Source: Roseicyclus mahoneyensis
Lineage (GTDB): Bacteria; Pseudomonadota; Alphaproteobacteria; Rhodobacterales; Rhodobacteraceae
DNA: 64,000 bases
Direction: 5' to 3'
Assembly: GCF_003148775.1 (NCBI RefSeq)
Contig: NZ_QGGW01000001.1
Location: forward strand, 744,001-808,000
Below are positions 61,247-64,000 of the stretch, piece by piece. Position numbers and translations under genes: made by a program. Each line of letters starts with the position of its first letter. Position 1 is the stretch's first letter. The notes beneath the pieces are model-generated. The model was not told the origin of the DNA and made no database searches. It was given only the letters and a program-made list of their open reading frames with translations.

Positions 61247-61263
61247 CATGCAAGGCTTGCATG
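61247..61263. promoter_or_regulatory. 17 bp palindrome upstream of the TAXI receptor
   Basis: CATGCAAG-G-CTTGCATG is perfectly symmetric around one base and lies 85 bp before the receptor start. It is a candidate DctD binding site. Confidence 0.5.
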
Positions 61264-61347
61264 CCACACCCGGACCCGCCACACCCCGACGCCAAGCGGA
61301 CCGGGGGGAGCCGGGCGCTTTATCCGTTCAACAGGGAGAGACACGGA

Positions 61348-62337
61348 ATGACCTTCACCCGTATCGCAGCACTTGCGGCCACCACCGCGCTGACCGCGAC
61401 CGCCGTTTTCGCACAAGAAGACCGCACCGGCTGGCCCGAAAGCTTCACCGTCGGCACAGCGTCGCAAGGCGGCACGTTCTTCGTATATGGCGCCGGCTGG
61501 GCAAACCTCGTGGCCGACGAGCTGGGCCTGTCGGGAGGCGCCGAAGTGACCGGCGGCCCGATGCAGAACATGGCGCTGGTCCACACCGGCGAGGCCGCTT
61601 TCGGCCTGACCACCATGGGTCCGGCAGCCGAGTCCTATGCCGGCACCAACCCGATCGCGCCCGGCCTGCAGATGACCAACGCCTGCGCGATGTTCCCGAT
61701 GTACCAGACGCCGTTCTCGGTCACGGTCCTGTCGTCGACCGGGATCGAGGATATCGCCGACATCCCTGCCGGCGCGCGCATCGGCTTCGGCCCCGCAGGA
61801 TCGTCGTCGGACACCTATTTCCCGCTGATGCTCGAAGCGCTGGGCGTGGAATTCGAGCGTCGCAACGGCGGCTGGGATGACCTCGGCGGCCAGCTTCAGG
61901 ACGGTCTACTCGACGTGATCGCCTTTGCAGCGGGCGTGCCGATCCCGACCGTGTCGCAGCTCGAGGTGCAGACCGATGTGAACATCATCGAGTTCACCGA
62001 GGCCGAGCAAGCCACCATCATGGAGCAGTTCCCGGTGTCGGCCTTCGACATCCCGGCCGATACCTACTCCACCCTGACTGCCCCCGCGCGCTCGGTGGCG
62101 ATGTGGAACTTCGCCATCGCCAACTGCGACCTGCCCGAGAGCTTCGTCTACGCCGTCACCGACGTGATCATGTCCGACAACGAGCGGATGGTCGGCATCC
62201 ACTCGGCCGCCACCGAAACCCTGCCCGAGCATTGGGACAAGAACACTGCCCTGATGTGGCACCCCGGTGCGGCCCGCTGGTTCACCGAGAACGCCGGCGC
62301 GACCATCGACCCCGCCACCATCCACGGCGCCATGTGA
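61348..62337 (+). CDS. TAXI-family TRAP transporter solute receptor
   Basis: A 329-residue periplasmic binding protein with signal peptide (TFTRIAALAATTALTATAVFAQ). The TAXI pattern is visible at the mature N-terminus (VGTASQGGTFFVYGAGWANLVADEL) and in VTGGPMQNMALVHTGEAAFGL. TAXI receptors bind small organic acids, often glutamate-like or dicarboxylates, and deliver them to TRAP permeases. ATG at 61348 follows AGGGAGAG. A fused permease follows after two hairpins. Confidence 0.9.
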   Translation: MTFTRIAALAATTALTATAVFAQEDRTGWPESFTVGTASQGGTFFVYGAGWANLVADELGLSGGAEVTGGPMQNMALVHTGEAAFGLTTMGPAAESYAGTNPIAPGLQMTNACAMFPMYQTPFSVTVLSSTGIEDIADIPAGARIGFGPAGSSSDTYFPLMLEALGVEFERRNGGWDDLGGQLQDGLLDVIAFAAGVPIPTVSQLEVQTDVNIIEFTEAEQATIMEQFPVSAFDIPADTYSTLTAPARSVAMWNFAIANCDLPESFVYAVTDVIMSDNERMVGIHSAATETLPEHWDKNTALMWHPGAARWFTENAGATIDPATIHGAM

Positions 62338-62343
62338 TCGCGT

Positions 62344-62363
62344 GCGGGGCCATCCGGCCCCGC
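62344..62363 (+). terminator. Hairpin between TAXI receptor and permease
   Basis: GCGGGGCC, a 4 nt loop, then GGCCCCGC begins 7 bp after the receptor stop. It probably reduces downstream permease expression or protects the receptor transcript end. Confidence 0.55.
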
Positions 62364-62377
62364 GCCTGACACGCGAA

Positions 62378-62408
62378 GGGGCCGCGCCGTCACACAATGG
62401 CGCGGCCC
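62378..62408 (+). terminator. Second hairpin between TAXI receptor and permease
   Basis: GGGCCGCGCC and GGCGCGGCCC form a 10 bp perfect stem with an 11 nt loop. With the previous hairpin this gives a tandem attenuator-like pair before the permease start at 62455. Confidence 0.55.
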
Positions 62409-62454
62409 GCATGACAGACAGGCCGAAATTGCCGTCCGCGGGGGACCCGACATC

Positions 62455-64000
62455 ATGACCGACCAGACCAGCCCGACCGATCAGGTCATCGCCGAAGGCG
62501 TCGACGAAGAGCCTATCGAGGGCAACCGTCGCCTCTTTGTCGGGCGCGCCTACACCATTCTTGCGGCGCTGGCCTTTGCCTATGCGGCCTTCCACATGGC
62601 GGCGCTGAACGGTCTGTCGATCAGCGGGTTGATCGCCACGCCTTGGTCGGTGCAGGCCACCATGGCTGAACGCGAGGCCCAAAGCGGGTTCGCGGACCTG
62701 CGCACGGCACTGGGCCCGGCGGGCGAGGCCTTCACCGGCAACAGCATGCGCCGCCTGATGGCACTGGCCGACGAGGTCGCCCAAACCGCCAGTAACGCTG
62801 ACGAAATCCGCGCGCTTGCTGCCGATATCACCACCGCACAATCCGCGGCCGCCGAGCTGCGCAGCGCCGCGCGCGAGATCCAGCGCACCTGGGCCAGCCG
62901 CCTGCCCTTCTTGCCGACCCTGCCGATGGAGCCGTGGAATTTCCGCATGGTCCATATCGCGGGCGCGTTGGTCTTGGGCTTCTTGCTCTTTTCCGCCTAC
63001 AGCTTTCCGGCGAGCGCCCCGCCGGGCCCCGCACGCGAGACGCGCACCATCACCCTTGTCGCCGCAGCGCTCGCCCTGCCCGCCCTTGTCGCCGCCGTGA
63101 CCACGCTGGGCTTCATCCAGTTCATCGGCTCGGAGAATGTCATCGAGATGGGTGGCCGGGTCTTGTGGATGTCGATGCCCGCGATCCCCGAAAACTTCGC
63201 CGTCTACGACTGGGTCTATGACCGCGAGATATGGTGGTTCGGCCTGCCCCTTCTGGTCGCCACCTTTGGCGCCATCGTGACAAGCTGGTTCGAACGACGT
63301 GACCGCGCGGCCTTCACCGCGTCGGACATCGTGCTGGGGCTCTGCGCCGTCATCGTGGCCCTTTACCTCATCCCGATATACAGCACGGCAGGCCGCAATT
63401 CCGTCGGCACGCCGCAGGTGCCCATCGGCGTGGCCTTCGCCGCCACGGCGGGCACAGCGCTGATCCTAGAACTCACACGCCGCGTGGCAGGCATGGCGCT
63501 GGTGGTCATCGCGGGCATTTTCCTCCTCTACACCTTCACCGCGCATCTCTTGCCCTCGATCCTGCGGGTCGAAACGCCCTACACATGGCAGCGCTTCTTC
63601 GGCACGGTCTATTCCGATGTCGGCATCCTTGGCACGACCACCTCGGTCTCCTCGACCTACATCATCCTCTTCATCATCTTCGCGGCCTTTCTGCAGGCGT
63701 CGAAAGTGGGCGATTACTTCGTGAACTTCGCCTTCGCCTTGGCAGGCCGGTCGCGCGGCGGCCCGGCCAAGGTCGCCATCTTCGCCTCCGGCTTGATGGG
63801 CATGATCAACGGTACGTCCGCGGGCAACGTCGTGGCGACCGGCTCACTCACCATCCCGCTGATGAAAAAGGTCGGCTACCAGAAAAAGACCGCCGGCGCG
63901 ATCGAGGCCGCGGCCTCGACCGGCGGGCAGATCATGCCGCCGATCATGGGCGCGGGCGCCTTCATCATGGCCGAGGTGACGGGCATCCCCTACACCGAGA
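62455..64000 (+). CDS. Fused TRAP transporter permease (TAXI type), cut at window end
   Basis: The frame opens ATG at 62455 and has no stop in the window (515 codons). The N-terminus is cytoplasmic (TDQTSPTDQVIAEGVDEEPIEG). A first span (about residues 32-50) is followed by a roughly 80-residue helical, alanine-rich periplasmic loop (about 62-145). More spans follow, and the large-subunit signature region is reached near the end (GLMGMINGTSAGNVVATGS, STGGQIMPPIMGAGAFIMAE). TAXI systems fuse the small and large membrane subunits in one chain. Confidence 0.9.
   Translation, partial: MTDQTSPTDQVIAEGVDEEPIEGNRRLFVGRAYTILAALAFAYAAFHMAALNGLSISGLIATPWSVQATMAEREAQSGFADLRTALGPAGEAFTGNSMRRLMALADEVAQTASNADEIRALAADITTAQSAAAELRSAAREIQRTWASRLPFLPTLPMEPWNFRMVHIAGALVLGFLLFSAYSFPASAPPGPARETRTITLVAAALALPALVAAVTTLGFIQFIGSENVIEMGGRVLWMSMPAIPENFAVYDWVYDREIWWFGLPLLVATFGAIVTSWFERRDRAAFTASDIVLGLCAVIVALYLIPIYSTAGRNSVGTPQVPIGVAFAATAGTALILELTRRVAGMALVVIAGIFLLYTFTAHLLPSILRVETPYTWQRFFGTVYSDVGILGTTTSVSSTYIILFIIFAAFLQASKVGDYFVNFAFALAGRSRGGPAKVAIFASGLMGMINGTSAGNVVATGSLTIPLMKKVGYQKKTAGAIEAAASTGGQIMPPIMGAGAFIMAEVTGIPYTE

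Noticed and set aside
61143-61347. A -24/-12 (sigma-54) promoter before the TAXI operon
   Set aside because: No GG-N10-GC element with TGGCAC and TTGC context was found in this interval.

Overview
The window looks like chromosome from a high-GC alphaproteobacterium, most likely Rhodobacteraceae (Roseobacter group). The reasons are family content rather than a marker gene: a CtrA master regulator beside its inhibitor SciP, a class II (B12) ribonucleotide reductase, a TAXI-type TRAP transporter with DctB/DctD, an RTX protein ending in a Hint domain plus a second Hint protein, a Usg protein, DUF192 and tandem cold-shock-domain genes, and the GTTC-N7-GTTC form of the LexA box. There is no rRNA, phage, transposase or CRISPR array. 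Most of the window is housekeeping sequence with tight 4-8 bp gene overlaps.

Layout. 1-6 kb: a cut-off membrane protein, a Tat-exported metallo-beta-lactamase-fold enzyme, and nrdJ (minus) with a 530 bp upstream region holding NrdR-like boxes. 6-11 kb: tRNA-Pro, cold-shock/DUF192, pdxH, fabI-gpt, and aroK-aroB. 11-18.5 kb: a 44-residue membrane peptide, a large secreted protein and xerD in one overlapping operon, then a CorC-type CBS protein, a dimethylglycine/sarcosine dehydrogenase-like flavoprotein and a MobA-like nucleotidyltransferase. 18.5-23.7 kb: a 1373-residue SdrD-like/RTX/Hint protein with a long, partly AT-rich upstream region containing a lux-box-like palindrome, and tRNA-Leu. 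23.7-31.2 kb: exoD, dsbB, usg, gyrA-trmFO-gluQRS, hisI and an Fe-S scaffold-like gene. 31.4-37 kb: ligA-recG, then a 39-residue membrane peptide behind a LexA box, with sciP-ctrA upstream. 37-41.5 kb: mnmA, a secreted protein, and a leucine-rich-repeat gene lying between two identical tRNA-Asp genes. 41.5-50 kb: an EamA transporter, a frameshifted GNAT gene, a soluble PAS chemoreceptor, two tRNA-Val genes, an HU-like protein, a polysaccharide deacetylase, lon with a heat-shock-type promoter, and the second Hint protein. 50-57.7 kb: tgt, a RimB-RimK fusion, a divergent DUF1428/MarR pair, SufT, DUF3307, an IscA-type protein, tpiA and a secreted PPC-repeat protein. 57.9-64 kb: dctB-dctD followed by the TAXI receptor and a fused TRAP permease cut by the window end.

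Connections. Several genes serve tRNA modification: mnmA, trmFO, tgt and gluQRS, the last two acting in sequence on tRNA-Asp, of which two copies lie here. recG, ligA and xerD serve DNA repair and recombination. ctrA and sciP form a cell-cycle regulatory pair. dctB/dctD probably controls the adjacent TAXI-TRAP operon.

The most interesting candidates for undescribed biology are the LexA-boxed 39-residue membrane peptide at 31400-31519 (an arrangement like SidA or TisB) and the tRNA-Asp-flanked leucine-rich-repeat gene.
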